Below are positions 9,769-21,341 of a stretch of DNA of 64,000 bases, in pieces. The notes under the pieces are model-generated. The model ran no database searches and had not been told where the DNA came from. It saw only the letters and a program-made list of their open reading frames with translations. Position 1 is the first letter of the stretch, and every line of letters starts with the position of its first letter. The DNA comes from an uncultured Sutterella sp. (GTDB lineage: Bacteria > Pseudomonadota > Gammaproteobacteria > Burkholderiales > Burkholderiaceae_F). A program made the translations under genes and the position numbers. The stretch lies in contig UQUR01000002.1 in NCBI GenBank assembly GCA_900544345.1, positions 124,001 through 188,000 of the forward strand. Direction: 5' to 3'.

Positions 9769-10191
9769 ATGGAAGGTTTGCGTTCGTCGCGTCGGGGTTC
9801 CCGCCGATTGATGGCAGAAATTAATGTTGTGCCGTACATCGACGTTATGCTCGTGCTTGTGGTGATCTTGATGGTCGCCGCACCTTTTGTTAATCCTTCT
9901 CTGGTGAATCTGCCCAGTGTTAAAAAGGCAGAAAAAGCGCCGGAAACAATCGTAGAAGTCATCGTTCATCCGACCGGCGCTCTTTCTGTGCGAAATGGTA
10001 AGGAGCTTTTAGCTGTGGATATGCCCGGGCTCATTGCAACCGTGAAAAAAGCTCAGGCAGGTCGCGCTGACATTCCTGTCGTCATCGCAGCCGATAAAGT
10101 CGTGCAGTATGAACAGGTGGTCAATGTGATGAAGCAGCTCCAGGCTGCAGACATTGCCCGTGTCGGTCTGTCATTAAAAGTTGAAAAGTAA
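9769..10191 (+). CDS. tolR: Tol-Pal system protein TolR
   Basis: ExbD/TolR family protein of 140 residues. It has a single N-terminal transmembrane helix with the essential channel Asp (VPYIDVMLVLVVILM) and a periplasmic domain. It partners TolQ in the proton channel. It is separated from tolQ by two bases and from tolA by three. Confidence 0.95.
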   Translation: MEGLRSSRRGSRRLMAEINVVPYIDVMLVLVVILMVAAPFVNPSLVNLPSVKKAEKAPETIVEVIVHPTGALSVRNGKELLAVDMPGLIATVKKAQAGRADIPVVIAADKVVQYEQVVNVMKQLQAADIARVGLSLKVEK

Positions 10192-10194
10192 GCT

Positions 10195-11223
10195 GTGAAT
10201 TCCATTAAAAAGAACAAATCGGCGGCACAAAAACAAAATAACGACTCCCGCCCGCAAACAAACCGCCAGCCTGCCGGCTGGGGGTTGCCGTTTGTGCTTG
10301 CGTTGTTCATGCATGCGATTCTGTTTGTCGGCCTTTTCTTTGTCTTTCAGTGGAACACGGAAAGTACGGATGTTGTTTACGCTGAACTTTGGTCTCCCGC
10401 TCAAATGAGCTCTGCCACTCCTGCTCCTAAGGAAGAAGTAAAGACCGAACCGGTTAAAGAAGAGCCTCAGAAAGAGCCTGAAGAAAAACCTGAGCCGCAA
10501 GAAAAGCCAGAACCAGAACCAGAACCTGAACCCAAACCTCAACCGGCGCCCCCTCCTCCTGCGCCTAAGGTTAAAGAAAAGGTCCAGGAGACACCCGATG
10601 AAGATGTCATCCGTGAACAGGAAGAAGAGAAAAAGAAGCTTGAACAACAAAAATTAGAAGAGCAAAAGAAGCTTGAAGAAGAGCGCAAGGCTGAGGAACA
10701 AAAACGCCTTGAGGAGCAAAAGCGTCTTGAAGAACAAAAGCGCCTCGAAGAACAGAAACGGCTTGAAGAGCAACGCCTGGCTGAAGAGAAAAAGAAGCGT
10801 GAAGAAGCTCAGCAACGTCGCCGCGAACAAGCCAAACGTTTGGCTCAACAGATGCGAAATGAACAGTTAAAAGATCTGCAGGCTTCTTCCAAAGACAATG
10901 TCGCCGGTGTAACGGTGCAGGCAGGCGGTCCTCAGTCTGCTCTTTACAGCTCCAGAATCATCGCATGTATTCGTCCCAACATTGCCTTTGCAGTTTCTCC
11001 CAATATGAAACCGGGACAATATAAGGCGGTCTATGAAGTTCACCTCTTAAATGATGGACGGCAGGCCGGAGCACCTCGTCTAATTCGTCCAAGCGGTCTT
11101 CCTGCCTTTGACCGTGCAGTTGAACGTGCGATTCAAGCGTGTGATCCTTTCCCGAATCACCCAACCGGTAATCCTCCGAAGACAATTCAATTAACATTTG
11201 ATCCGGTGGACAATAAACGTTAA
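10195..11223 (+). CDS. tolA: Cell envelope integrity protein TolA
   Basis: Inner-membrane anchored energy transducer of the Tol system, 342 residues, GTG start. An N-terminal transmembrane helix lies at about 28-48. It is followed by a proline/glutamate-rich region (about 80-125), a long charged coiled coil of repeated EEQKRLEEQKR-type units (about 140-225), and a globular C-terminal domain (about 245-340) with two cysteines, as in the TolA C domain. The repeats cause low-complexity open frames on the other strand, which are not genes. tolB and pal do not follow. Confidence 0.93.
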   Translation: MNSIKKNKSAAQKQNNDSRPQTNRQPAGWGLPFVLALFMHAILFVGLFFVFQWNTESTDVVYAELWSPAQMSSATPAPKEEVKTEPVKEEPQKEPEEKPEPQEKPEPEPEPEPKPQPAPPPPAPKVKEKVQETPDEDVIREQEEEKKKLEQQKLEEQKKLEEERKAEEQKRLEEQKRLEEQKRLEEQKRLEEQRLAEEKKKREEAQQRRREQAKRLAQQMRNEQLKDLQASSKDNVAGVTVQAGGPQSALYSSRIIACIRPNIAFAVSPNMKPGQYKAVYEVHLLNDGRQAGAPRLIRPSGLPAFDRAVERAIQACDPFPNHPTGNPPKTIQLTFDPVDNKR

Positions 11224-11239
11224 TTTTTAGGTTTAAAAA

Positions 11240-11812
11240 ATGAGCAAAATCATTACTAACCAATTCGCTGAAGATCTAGGCTATACCTACGGTGGCTGTA
11301 TCCGTGACTTAGTCCGCTTTACCGCGCGCGAAGCCGCCAGAGTATCAAAAGCTAAGCTACCGCTTTTTGATTTTTTAAATCCTGGCCCCTTCCTGATGTT
11401 TAAGGCTCTTTGGAGTGCTCTGTTACAGGCAACGGCCATCCGTGCCACACTGGATAACTGCCCCGAATATTCAGAAAACGAAAAGCTTTTGAAAAAAACA
11501 CTTTTCCAAATGAATTATCACGGCGAAGAAGTCATGGCCGATAAAATTTTTAAGCGTCTCAGTAGCGAACAACTCAATCGTTATGAAGAAGCCAAACAAA
11601 AGCTCATTGCCAAGGCAATTTTGCCCGATACAGTCAAAAGTGAGCTATCAGACCTTTTTTTAGAACTGCTTCACGGTAGCGATACGAGTCGTATCAATGA
11701 GAAGACTCGCGCAGGTGTTTTAAAACAAGTCACACTTTCTGCCGACACCTTCCGTCGCTTACTAGAAGTCTCTAAGAAGAACCCAACAGCAACTAAAACT
11801 GTTGCCAAATAA
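11240..11812 (+). CDS. Hypothetical protein downstream of tolA
   Basis: I do not recognise this 190-residue protein. It looks soluble and mostly helical, with a hydrophobic region around residues 40-70 (FLNPGPFLMFKALWSALL) that may be buried or amphipathic rather than membrane-spanning. No signal peptide or catalytic motif is seen. It begins 16 bases after tolA and ends before a terminator, so it is the last gene of the tol transcript and occupies the place normally taken by tolB. No similarity to TolB beta-propeller repeats is visible. Confidence 0.75.
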   Translation: MSKIITNQFAEDLGYTYGGCIRDLVRFTAREAARVSKAKLPLFDFLNPGPFLMFKALWSALLQATAIRATLDNCPEYSENEKLLKKTLFQMNYHGEEVMADKIFKRLSSEQLNRYEEAKQKLIAKAILPDTVKSELSDLFLELLHGSDTSRINEKTRAGVLKQVTLSADTFRRLLEVSKKNPTATKTVAK

Positions 11813-11825
11813 CTTCACGACTCAA

Positions 11826-11860
11826 CGCTCTGAATTCTGATGATTTCAGAGCGTTTTTTC
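11826..11860 (+). terminator. Terminator at the end of the tol operon
   Basis: The stem CGCTCTGAA/TTCAGAGCG (9 bp, 10-base loop) is followed by TTTTTTCTTTTT. The remaining 210 bases to the HU gene are AT-rich and must contain its promoter. Confidence 0.85.
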
Positions 11861-12073
11861 TTTTTAAAAAAACGCCACAAGCCCTGCAAATGAAGCTTTG
11901 GCGCTAATTTTTTGTCTCTTTTTTGCGACGTTTTTCTTGTTTTTTAACTCATATCAATAAAAAAGCGCTATCCAGAAGGTTTTTTCAATGCAAACCTCTG
12001 GTTTTAAAGGGAATAGATGGAGTATATTAAGGGTGTTCATCGTTCTGATGCTCATCTTTTTAGGAGAATTCCA

Positions 12074-12370
12074 ATGAACAAGCAAGAACTCATCGCAATT
12101 GTCGCTGAAGAAAACGAACTGTCTAAGGCTCAAGCCGGTCGCATCGTTGATTCCGTGTTTGACGCCATCGTTAAAGCTGTTGCCAAGGGTGACGGATTTC
12201 AATTAATCGGTTTTGGTACGTTTAAGGCTGCTAAGCGCGCTGCTCGCGAAGGTCGCAATCCTTCTACCGGCGAAACGATCAAGATCCCGGCCACGACCTT
12301 GCCGAAGTTCACTGCTGGTGCTGCTTTCAAGGCTGCTGTTGCTTCTAAGAAGAAGTGCTGCAAGCGCTAA
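12074..12370 (+). CDS. hup: HU family DNA-binding protein
   Basis: Nucleoid protein of 98 residues that bends DNA non-specifically as a dimer. The N-terminus MNKQELI and the arm motif [14 protein letters not shown] are diagnostic of HU. The ATG at 12074 is chosen over an upstream in-frame ATG at 12017 because it has a clear AGGAG site 6-7 bases ahead and gives the family-typical N-terminus. The C-terminal KKKCCKR with a cysteine pair is slightly longer than in E. coli HU. Confidence 0.95.
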   Translation: MNKQELIAIVAEENELSKAQAGRIVDSVFDAIVKAVAKGDGFQLIGFGTFKAAKRAAREGRNPSTGETIKIPATTLPKFTAGAAFKAAVASKKKCCKR

Positions 12371-12390
12371 TTCAGCGAATCGACTAAAAC

Positions 12391-12420
12391 AAAAAACCGT
12401 CCGGTTCGGACGGTTTTTTT
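12391..12420 (+). terminator. Terminator after the HU gene
   Basis: A perfect 7-bp stem CCGTCCG/CGGACGG with a 3-base loop is flanked by A6 and T7, so it can work in both directions. Confidence 0.92.
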
Positions 12421-12513
12421 GACTCTTCAAGAAGTTAAATTTCGATCAACTCGTATTGATCATTTCACATGTGCAGTTCACCCATTTAGGAGAGCTGTCT
12501 TAAGGCACTTACG

Positions 12514-13554
12514 TCAATTGATCCTTTGCTTAAACACTTTTTCAAGAAACTGACCGAGAAAACCGTAGTGCTCTGTTGTTTCCGGTGCCGCGGTATCCAA
12601 ATAGTACTGCGCATGTGACAGTCCCTCGTAGACGATCAGATCCACGTCTACCTTGTTTTCAAAAAGCCGCTTTTGCATTCTCACGGTATTACTTAAAAAG
12701 AGGTCACGCGTGCCGGACAAAAGCAGCGTCGGCGGGAAGGCTTTTAACTCAGTATCGGAGGCATAAACAGGCGAAATAAGCGGATCTTTGGAATTAGCCT
12801 TACCGACATACAGTCGGGCTGCTGTACTGATCAGCCGGTCATAAGTGACCAAAACATTATCCACGCCGTCGTTGACAAAATAACTGTCGCCGATCTTATT
12901 GATATCCGACCAGGGTGTCCCGGAGATTAAAGCTGCGGGCATCGGCACTTTGTCACGATAAGCCTGAAGAGCCAAAATCAATGTCATGGCTCCTCCGGTT
13001 GAGGTACCGAAAACAACGATATTTTGTGCACCGACCTCTTTCACCAAAGCTTTGTAAGCTGCAAAAGCATCATCAATAGCTGCCGGGAAAGGATGTTCGG
13101 GAGCCATTCGGTAGTCCACACAAACGACTTTATAGTGCTCAAGGCCTGCCAATAATGCGCCTTCGCCGATACCGGATACGCCATGACCCAAAATATAGCC
13201 ACCGCCATGGATATAAAAGACAACCTTATCCTTTCTATCTGCGGGCAAATTCCCGGGGGTTAACGTAAAAGTCGGCACACCGCCAAGAGTTCCTGTCTCA
13301 ACCCGGACGTTGAGTTTATCGGCCAGTGCTTCGGCTGCAGGTCCTGCGCTTTTAGCATAATCAGCCGCCATGGCAGAGACGTCTTGGGCTTTTTCTGCCG
13401 AACTTAACCACAGTGCTCCGGGCTGGGCTGAAATCGTTTTTGCCATCTCAGCACTGACCGTACTCGGAGCCGGAAACTCTTTAGCTTGAAGTGAGGGTAA
13501 AAAAGCAAAATTCAAAGCTATTGCACAAACCAGGGGCAAAACTTTTAACCGCAT
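12514..13554 (-). CDS. Exported alpha/beta hydrolase (HSL-type esterase)
   Basis: 346 residues with a Sec signal peptide (about 1-24, cleavage near LQAKE), so probably periplasmic or secreted. The oxyanion-hole motif HGGG (YIHGGGYILG), the nucleophile elbow GTSTGG, the acid in GTRDLF and the His in GLSHAQYY give the full catalytic triad of the hormone-sensitive-lipase group. The likely activity is hydrolysis of short acyl or acetyl esters; the substrate is unknown. It stands alone, between the HU gene and proS. Confidence 0.85.
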   Translation of the reverse strand: MRLKVLPLVCAIALNFAFLPSLQAKEFPAPSTVSAEMAKTISAQPGALWLSSAEKAQDVSAMAADYAKSAGPAAEALADKLNVRVETGTLGGVPTFTLTPGNLPADRKDKVVFYIHGGGYILGHGVSGIGEGALLAGLEHYKVVCVDYRMAPEHPFPAAIDDAFAAYKALVKEVGAQNIVVFGTSTGGAMTLILALQAYRDKVPMPAALISGTPWSDINKIGDSYFVNDGVDNVLVTYDRLISTAARLYVGKANSKDPLISPVYASDTELKAFPPTLLLSGTRDLFLSNTVRMQKRLFENKVDVDLIVYEGLSHAQYYLDTAAPETTEHYGFLGQFLEKVFKQRIN

Positions 13555-13608
13555 AAATTCCTCTATTCAAATCACTTGCTATTTCAGCAAAAAGTACACA
13601 TTAAAAAC

Positions 13609-13650
13609 AAGCCCTCCGCTTAAAAAAGTTCATAAGGGAGGGCTTTTTGT
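13609..13650. terminator. Bidirectional terminator between the hydrolase and proS
   Basis: The stem AAGCCCTCC/GGAGGGCTT has T runs on both outer sides. It lies just after the proS stop on the minus strand. Confidence 0.75.
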
Positions 13651-13670
13651 TTTACCTGCAAATTGTGGAA

Positions 13671-15407
13671 TTAACGGGCACAGATAAAGGAGACGATATC
13701 TTCCACCTTCACCATTTGCTTATCCTTAATCGTACGGCGATAAGCATATTCCACTTCACCGTTTTTCAGACCGCGTTCACCCACAACAATTCGATGCGGA
13801 ACACCGATCAGCTCCCACTCGGCAAACATCACACCCGGACGCATATCGCGATCATCCAAAATCACGTCAACGCCTACAGCCTTCAACTCTTCATAAATTT
13901 TATCAGCCGCTTCGCGAACCATTTCGCTCTTGCTGTAATTCATCGGACAGATAACTGTCGTGAAAGGCGCAATGGATTCGGGCCAAATGATGCCCTGATC
14001 GTCGTGTCCCTGTTCAATGGCAGCACCCAAGAGACGAGTCACACCGATGCCGTAGCAGCCCATCTCGAGCACTTGAGGCTTTCCGTTTTCATCCAAATAG
14101 GTTGCATTCAATGCTTCTGAGTACTTCGTGCCCAGATAGAAAACGTGACCGACTTCAATGCCGCGCTGCAGTTTCAACACACCCTTGCCGTCAGGCGATG
14201 CATCGCCTTCGACAACGTTACGCAAATCGGCCACTTTAGGCAACGGAAGATCACGATCCCAATTGACGCCCGTGATGTGGAAACCTTCTTCATTGGCTCC
14301 GCAAATAAAGTCACTCATGTTGGCAGCCGTTTGGTCAGCATAAACGACAATGTCTTTGCTGATGCCGACCGGTCCGAGATAGCCCGGTTTGCACCCGAAT
14401 GCCTTGATGATTTCAGCGTCTGTTGCAAAACGGAAACCTTCTTTTAATTCGGGTAATTTTCCTGCCTTTACTTCATTTAAATCATGATCGGCACGAAGCA
14501 TAATCATTACGATCTGAGGTTCAATTGCCTCACCCTTTTCATTGATGCGATCGGCAGCCAGCACAACCGACTTCATGGAAGAGGTCAACTCGCGGCCCAA
14601 AAGTTCAACCACATCCTCACACTTTTCTTTGCCCGGCGTCGGCACCTTTTGCAGCGTTTCTTTAGCCGCTGCACGTTCACTGATTAAGCAGGGAGCCGGT
14701 GCCAATTCAATATTGGCAGCAAAATCGCTCTCTGGGCAATAAGCAATCAAATCTTCCCCGGTATCAGCAATCACCTGGAATTCATGTGATCTGTCACCGC
14801 CAATAGAACCTGTATCTGCTGCAACAGCACGGAAATTCAAACCCAAACGCTTAAAAATCCTTTGGTATGCATCGTACATCTTGTCATAGGACTTTAAAGC
14901 ACCTTCCTGATCACGGTCAAAGGAATAACCATCTTTCATTGTGAATTCACGGCCTCGCATTACACCGAAACGGGGACGTCGTTCATCTCGGAATTTCGTC
15001 TGAATCTGATACAAATTCACTGGCAATTGGCGCCAAGAGCGAATTTCCTGGCGGGCAAAATCTGTGATCACTTCTTCAGAAGTCGGCTGAATCACAAAAT
15101 CACGTTGATGGCGATCCTTAAAGCGTAAGAGTTCAGGGCCATACTTTTCCCAACGACCGGACTCCTGCCACAATTCCGCGGGCTGCACCATCGGCAGCAG
15201 CAACTCAATCGCACCCGCCCGATTCATTTCTTCACGGATAATATTTTCAATCTTGCGAATAGAGCGCAGCCCCATCGGCATGTAGGTATAAACGCCCGCT
15301 GCCAGCTTTTTAATCATGCCGGCGCGAATCATCAGTTGTTGGCTCACAATGTCGGCATCCGACGGAGCTTCTTTTAAAGTAGAAATAAAAAAGGAACGAG
15401 CACGCAT
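13671..15407 (-). CDS. proS: Prolyl-tRNA synthetase
   Basis: Class II aminoacyl-tRNA synthetase that charges tRNA-Pro; 578 residues, the usual bacterial-type length with an editing (INS) domain. Motif 1 lies around [17 protein letters not shown], motif 2 around [17 protein letters not shown] and motif 3 around [13 protein letters not shown]; the insertion editing domain is about residues 225-390. The C-terminal anticodon-binding domain is about 470-578. It is divergent from rppH, a conserved betaproteobacterial arrangement. Confidence 0.96.
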   Translation of the reverse strand: MRARSFFISTLKEAPSDADIVSQQLMIRAGMIKKLAAGVYTYMPMGLRSIRKIENIIREEMNRAGAIELLLPMVQPAELWQESGRWEKYGPELLRFKDRHQRDFVIQPTSEEVITDFARQEIRSWRQLPVNLYQIQTKFRDERRPRFGVMRGREFTMKDGYSFDRDQEGALKSYDKMYDAYQRIFKRLGLNFRAVAADTGSIGGDRSHEFQVIADTGEDLIAYCPESDFAANIELAPAPCLISERAAAKETLQKVPTPGKEKCEDVVELLGRELTSSMKSVVLAADRINEKGEAIEPQIVMIMLRADHDLNEVKAGKLPELKEGFRFATDAEIIKAFGCKPGYLGPVGISKDIVVYADQTAANMSDFICGANEEGFHITGVNWDRDLPLPKVADLRNVVEGDASPDGKGVLKLQRGIEVGHVFYLGTKYSEALNATYLDENGKPQVLEMGCYGIGVTRLLGAAIEQGHDDQGIIWPESIAPFTTVICPMNYSKSEMVREAADKIYEELKAVGVDVILDDRDMRPGVMFAEWELIGVPHRIVVGERGLKNGEVEYAYRRTIKDKQMVKVEDIVSFICAR

Positions 15408-15505
15408 TGTTTTCTCGCTAATTAAGGTACAATTTTTCGATGTGCACTTTTTACCACTGTATTGGTAAAAGTAAAAGAGTAATTTTAGAGATTTTGAGGC
15501 CTTTC

Positions 15506-16027
15506 ATGTTGGACAGTGACGGTTACCGTCCGAATGTCGGCATTATTTTAACCAATGCTGACAAGAAGGTATTTTGGGCCAAGCGTTTAAGAAAGCCGGC
15601 TTGGCAATTTCCGCAGGGAGGCATCGACGAAGGCGAAGACATTGAGACAGCACTCATGCGTGAGCTCAATGAGGAAATCGGGCTAACTGCCGATGATGTT
15701 CAGATCATTGCGCACACTAACGAGTGGCTCTACTACGATGTGCCGGATGCTTTCAGACGTGCCGATCGCTCCATTTACCGAGGACAAAAACAAATTTGGT
15801 TTTTATTGAAATTAGTCGCACCAGAGTCAAAAATTAATCTTTTTGCCTCTAGCCAACCCGAGTTCGATGCCTGGCGTTGGAACGACTATTGGGTTCCGCT
15901 TCGCGATGTTATTGACTTCAAACACGATGTATATCGCAAAGCACTCGCAGATTTAGCTCCTTACCTTTTTGGTAAAGAAGATAAGCGATCTAAGCCTAGT
16001 CAAGACTGGTTGCTATACGGCTTCTAA
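15506..16027 (+). CDS. rppH: RNA pyrophosphohydrolase RppH (NudH)
   Basis: Nudix hydrolase that removes pyrophosphate from mRNA 5' ends and starts decay; 173 residues. The Nudix box [20 protein letters not shown] with the downstream EIGL is complete, and [16 protein letters not shown] is the RppH-type lead-in. The ATG at 15506 is chosen because of a GAGG site 6 bases ahead and the typical start [13 protein letters not shown]; a longer frame from 15440 has no site and an atypical N-terminus. Confidence 0.94.
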   Translation: MLDSDGYRPNVGIILTNADKKVFWAKRLRKPAWQFPQGGIDEGEDIETALMRELNEEIGLTADDVQIIAHTNEWLYYDVPDAFRRADRSIYRGQKQIWFLLKLVAPESKINLFASSQPEFDAWRWNDYWVPLRDVIDFKHDVYRKALADLAPYLFGKEDKRSKPSQDWLLYGF

Positions 16028-16032
16028 AGAAA

Positions 16033-16080
16033 AAGTGTTGATACGGTCACAAGCAATTGGCTGATCAACACTTTTTTTTT
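16033..16080 (+). terminator. Terminator after rppH
   Basis: The 10-bp stem AAGTGTTGAT/ATCAACACTT is followed by a run of T. Confidence 0.88.
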
Positions 16081-16461
16081 TAACGTAACGCATCTCAAAA
16101 AACTTATTAAGTTCATTTATCAAGCACTTTGCTCCCACCGCCAAAGATATTGAAAGGTCCATTCATTTTTACTAAGAATGTCTTGGCTGAAGTGTGAATC
16201 AGTTAGTTACCATGCAAATCGGATCCTCAATAACTAATTTCCTACAATCTGATCAATTAATTGAAAATATGTCAGGGGGCTTGCCTCTGCTTTCCCCATA
16301 CACTTTTAATGCAAAAATTTTCATTAAAACACGAAAATATTTTTATAAAAAACAAGTTTTTGCATAAAAAATAAATTTCAATATCTACTGTTTTTACTTT
16401 TTAATTTTCTTATTTTTCAGATAGTTATTTATTTTATTTTTTATCTAATATAAATAACCTA

Positions 16462-16490
16462 TTGACGCAAAAATAAAGAAGTTTTAAATT
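16462..16490 (+). promoter_or_regulatory. Candidate leuA promoter in a 500-bp AT-rich leader
   Basis: TTGACG (16462-16467) and TAAATT (16485-16490) are 17 bases apart, which fits a sigma-70 promoter 47 bases before leuA. The gap 16081-16536 has no gene: it is strongly AT-rich (especially 16300-16500). I see no leader peptide with clustered leucine codons and no attenuator hairpin, so control by attenuation is not supported here. The AT-rich, possibly curved tract would suit Lrp/H-NS-type control, which is inference. Confidence 0.45.
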
Positions 16491-16536
16491 TTTCTTATTG
16501 CAAAAACAATCAATTTCGCAATGAGGAATATTTATC

Positions 16537-18108
16537 ATGGCCTACCATCAGGATTCCAACAAAATCATTATTTTTGACACTACCCTTCGCGATGGCGAGC
16601 AAGCACTACCTCAAAGCTTAAGTACTCAGCAAAAACTGCAAATCGCTATGGCGCTTGATCAGTTGGGAGTAGATGTGATTGAAACAGGCTTTCCAGTTTC
16701 CTCCGAAGGGGACTTTCAATCCGTTCAAACAATTTCCCGCAACCTCAAGCATGCCATTCCCTGTGGGTTGGCCCGCTGTGTTCCCAAAGACGTTGAAGCC
16801 TGCGGCAATGCAATGAAGGGTGTTGATCATTTCAGAATTCACACATTTATTGCTACCTCAGACATTCATGTGCAGGATAAGCTCAAGAAAAGCCGTGAAG
16901 ATATTATGGCCATGGCAGCGTCTTGCGTAAAAATTGCCCGAAACTACACCGATGATGTGGAATTTTCCTGTGAAGATGCAGGCCGCACTCCCATTGACTA
17001 CTTGTGCAAAATGGTAGAAAACGCCATCAAGGCTGGTGCTACAACTATTAACATTCCCGATACAGTAGGCTATACCTTACCTGAAGAGTTTGGCTCCATT
17101 ATCACTAACCTCATCAATCGTGTCCCCAATATTGATAAAGCCATTTTGTCAGTGCATTGTCACAACGATCTCGGTATGGCTACTGCCAACTCTTTAACAG
17201 CCATCCGTCACGGTGCTCGACAAATTGAGTGTTGCGTCAATGGTCTGGGTGAAAGGGCCGGCAACTGCTCACTTGAAGAAGTGGTTATGGCCATTAAATT
17301 GCGCGAGAAGTTCCTCAACGGTCTTTACACTGACATCGTTGCAAAAAATATCGCTCGGACATCAATGCTGGTTTCAAAGATCTGCAATGAGCCAGTTCCA
17401 GCACACAAGGCCATTGTAGGATCAAATGCTTTTGCCCATAGCTCTGGCATCCATCAAGATGGTGTGCTTAAAAATCGTGAAACTTATGAAATCCTCACAC
17501 CGCAAAGTGTTGGTTTCAGCGGCAATACCATGCACATGACAGCCCGCTCAGGCAGACACATGATCAGGGCCTGTCTCAGAAACTTGGGCTACGCTGACGA
17601 GAGCTACGATTTAAATGAAATCTACGAACGCTTCTTAAAGCTTGCTGATAGAAAAGGGCAGGTATTTGACTACGATCTTGAAGCACTACTCTTTTTCCAA
17701 CAGCGAGACGAGGCTCAAGAAAATTACTTCAAACTCGATACGATCAATGTCATGTGCGGCGGAGCGCACGGAGCCATTCCTACGGCTAGTGTTCGTTTGA
17801 AAGTTGGCAAGCGCACCCGTACGGAATCCAGTATCGGTAACGGTCCCGTTGATGCGGTCTATAACTGCATCACTCGTCTGACAGGCATTCGTTGCAAATT
17901 AACAAGTTATACCATCAAAGCCAATGGTGCCGGGATGGACGCTCTAGGTCAAGTTAATGTCAATGTTGATTACGAAGGACGGATATTCCATGGTATGGGA
18001 CTTTCAACCGACGTGATTGAATCCTCTGCTTTGGCTTTGATTGATGCCTGCAACAGCATTGAACGAGCCAGAGTTATTGAAAAAGAACGCGAAAAGAAGA
18101 TCGCTTAA
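16537..18108 (+). CDS. leuA: 2-isopropylmalate synthase
   Basis: First committed step of leucine synthesis: condensation of acetyl-CoA with 2-ketoisovalerate. 523 residues. The TIM-barrel motif [11 protein letters not shown] starts near residue 13, the metal-binding HCHNDLG near 208 and the HSSGIHQDG motif near 304. The C-terminal leucine-feedback regulatory domain covers about 395-510. There is a GAGG ribosome site before the ATG. It is the first gene of a leuABCD cluster transcribed together. Confidence 0.96.
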   Translation: MAYHQDSNKIIIFDTTLRDGEQALPQSLSTQQKLQIAMALDQLGVDVIETGFPVSSEGDFQSVQTISRNLKHAIPCGLARCVPKDVEACGNAMKGVDHFRIHTFIATSDIHVQDKLKKSREDIMAMAASCVKIARNYTDDVEFSCEDAGRTPIDYLCKMVENAIKAGATTINIPDTVGYTLPEEFGSIITNLINRVPNIDKAILSVHCHNDLGMATANSLTAIRHGARQIECCVNGLGERAGNCSLEEVVMAIKLREKFLNGLYTDIVAKNIARTSMLVSKICNEPVPAHKAIVGSNAFAHSSGIHQDGVLKNRETYEILTPQSVGFSGNTMHMTARSGRHMIRACLRNLGYADESYDLNEIYERFLKLADRKGQVFDYDLEALLFFQQRDEAQENYFKLDTINVMCGGAHGAIPTASVRLKVGKRTRTESSIGNGPVDAVYNCITRLTGIRCKLTSYTIKANGAGMDALGQVNVNVDYEGRIFHGMGLSTDVIESSALALIDACNSIERARVIEKEREKKIA

Positions 18109-18114
18109 ATCTAA

Positions 18115-19239
<1,125 letters not shown>

Positions 19240-19241
19240 AG

Positions 19242-20642
19242 ATGGGAAAAACATTGTACGAAAAAGTCTATGACGCTCACGTCGTCTATCAGGCTGAAGA
19301 CGAATTGCCGCTTCTGTATATTGATCGTCACATTATTCATGAAGTGACAAGCCCTCAAGCTTTCTCTGGTTTGCGAGAAGCCGGACGCAAAATTCGCAGA
19401 CCAGAACTGATGATGGCCACCATGGACCATGATATTTCCACGCAAAAAGCTTCAATCGATGCTTGTTCCTGTGTTGCTAGAACTCAAGTCACAACCCTGA
19501 TGAAAAATTGTGAAGATTTCGGCGTTAAACTCTTCGGCCTGGGACATCCGAATCAGGGCATCGTTCACATTATCGGACCACAAACAGGCTTTACGCTTCC
19601 CGGTACCACACTTGTATGCGGTGACTCTCACACAGCTACACACGGAGCCTTTGGTGCATTAGCTTTTGGAATCGGCACAAGCGAAGTTGAACACGTCATG
19701 GCAACTCAGACACTAAAACAAGCCAAGCTGAAAACCATGCGCATTAACTGTAACGGCAAGTTGCCCAAAGGGGTTTACGCCAAGGATTTGATTTTAGAAA
19801 TTGCGCGGGTACTGACCACAGCGGGCGCAACCGGTTATGCCATTGAATTTGCAGGTGACGGCGTCACCTCTTTGAGTATGGAAGCCCGAATGACTTTGTC
19901 AAATATGGCCATTGAGGTGGGAGCCAAAGCCGGCATGATCGCTCCTGATGAGATAACCTTTGAATACCTCAAAGATCGCCCCTTTGCTCCAAAAGGAAAA
20001 GATTGGGAAGAAGCAGTTCAGTACTGGAAAACTTTATCGTCTGATAAAGAGGCCAAGTTTGATAAAGAAGTAACGATTGATTCTGGTCATTTGGTTCCGT
20101 TGGTCACTTGGGGCACTAATCCGGGTCAGGTCTGCCACATCACCGATTGTGTTCCAGATCCTCGAAAAGCACTCGATGAGCAGGAACGCCACGCCATTGA
20201 GTCAGCCCTATCTTATATTGAGATTCAACCCGGTCAACCCATTGCAGGGGTTGGCATTGACACGGTTTTCATCGGCTCGTGCACGAACGGACGCATTGAA
20301 GACTTCCGTGAAGCTGCCAAAGTCCTTAAGGGTCGCCACATTGCTCAAGGTATCAGAGCATTGGCCGTACCGGGCTCAATGGCAGTGAAAGCTCAGGCTG
20401 AAAAAGAAGGTTTGGATCAAATCTTTAAAGATGCCGGATTTGAATGGCGCCTGCCCGGCTGCTCAATGTGTTTAGGCATGAATGACGATATTGCCGCTCC
20501 CGGCTCACGTGTGGCATCAACTTCCAACAGAAACTTTGTCGGTCGGCAGGGTCGAGGTAGCCGTTCGCATCTTATGAGCCCTGCGATGGCTGCTGCCGCA
20601 GCCGTAGCCGGCAAAATCGTTGATGTTCGCCAATACCTTTGA
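19242..20642 (+). CDS. leuC: 3-isopropylmalate dehydratase large subunit
   Basis: Aconitase-family [4Fe-4S] isomerase subunit, 466 residues. The three cluster cysteines are in IGSCTNGR (about residue 347) and GCSMCLG (about 407 and 410). The substrate motif [12 protein letters not shown] is present. It works with LeuD, encoded 13 bases downstream. Confidence 0.96.
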   Translation: MGKTLYEKVYDAHVVYQAEDELPLLYIDRHIIHEVTSPQAFSGLREAGRKIRRPELMMATMDHDISTQKASIDACSCVARTQVTTLMKNCEDFGVKLFGLGHPNQGIVHIIGPQTGFTLPGTTLVCGDSHTATHGAFGALAFGIGTSEVEHVMATQTLKQAKLKTMRINCNGKLPKGVYAKDLILEIARVLTTAGATGYAIEFAGDGVTSLSMEARMTLSNMAIEVGAKAGMIAPDEITFEYLKDRPFAPKGKDWEEAVQYWKTLSSDKEAKFDKEVTIDSGHLVPLVTWGTNPGQVCHITDCVPDPRKALDEQERHAIESALSYIEIQPGQPIAGVGIDTVFIGSCTNGRIEDFREAAKVLKGRHIAQGIRALAVPGSMAVKAQAEKEGLDQIFKDAGFEWRLPGCSMCLGMNDDIAAPGSRVASTSNRNFVGRQGRGSRSHLMSPAMAAAAAVAGKIVDVRQYL

Positions 20643-20655
20643 TAGGAGAGTCACA

Positions 20656-21273
20656 ATGCAAAAATTTACGAAACTTACCGCGGTGGCTGCTCCTATAGAT
20701 GCCTCCAACATCGATACAGATCAAATTATTCCAAAGCAGTTCCTGCTCGCAGTCGATCGAAAAGGCTTCGGCAAACACCTTTTTCACACTTGGCGTTATC
20801 TCGATGAAGCTGAGACTATGCCAAATCCGGATTTTGTGCTCAATAAACCTTCTTACCAGGGGGCACAATTTATCGTTGCCAGAAACAATTTCGGCAATGG
20901 CTCAAGCCGTGAGCACGCTCCTTGGGCACTGCTTGACTTCGGCATTCGTGCGATCATCGCATCCTCCTTTGCTGATATCTTCTCTAATAACTCTTTGGGT
21001 AACGGTCTGTTGCTCGTCCGTCTGACCGAAGAGGAAATCGAAGAAATCATGCAAAAGCTTAAAGCCTGTCCGGGAATGTCCATTACCGTTGACCTCGAGG
21101 AGTGCTCAGTCACTGTAGGAGAGAAGCGCTACGGCTTCTCGATGGATCCATTCCGAAGACACTGCATATTGGAAGGATTGGATGCAATTTCTCTGACGCT
21201 TGAGCATGAAGATGCGATCAGTCGTTTTGAAGCCAATCAACCCGCCTGGATTAAAAAAGGCATCAATCAGTAG
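20656..21273 (+). CDS. leuD: 3-isopropylmalate dehydratase small subunit
   Basis: Swivel-domain partner of LeuC, 205 residues. NIDTDQIIPKQFL and NFGNGSSREHAPWAL are the family motifs. The ATG at 20656 is chosen because GATAGGAGAG lies 6-12 bases ahead and the preceding in-frame codons overlap the leuC end. It closes the leucine operon, before a strong terminator. Confidence 0.95.
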   Translation: MQKFTKLTAVAAPIDASNIDTDQIIPKQFLLAVDRKGFGKHLFHTWRYLDEAETMPNPDFVLNKPSYQGAQFIVARNNFGNGSSREHAPWALLDFGIRAIIASSFADIFSNNSLGNGLLLVRLTEEEIEEIMQKLKACPGMSITVDLEECSVTVGEKRYGFSMDPFRRHCILEGLDAISLTLEHEDAISRFEANQPAWIKKGINQ

Positions 21274-21293
21274 CTGAAGGACGCTTGCCAATC

Positions 21294-21333
21294 AGGTCCT
21301 GCTTGATCATTTTCATCAGGCAGGACCTTTTTT
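21294..21333 (+). terminator. Terminator of the leu operon
   Basis: The 9-bp stem AGGTCCTGC/GCAGGACCT, with a 17-base loop that can extend the pairing, is followed by TTTTTTG. Confidence 0.9.
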
Positions 21334-21341
21334 GTTAATCG

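Noticed and set aside
10174..10650. Phenylalanine/leucine/arginine-rich frame opposite tolA
   Set aside because: It is the complement of the TolA Pro/Glu/Lys repeats; composition artefact.
13647..14120. 157-codon plus-strand frame
   Set aside because: Opposite the proS C-terminal region, without a ribosome site or recognisable motif.
16081..16536. leu leader peptide and attenuator
   Set aside because: No short frame with clustered leucine codons and no terminator/antiterminator pair was found in the AT-rich leader.
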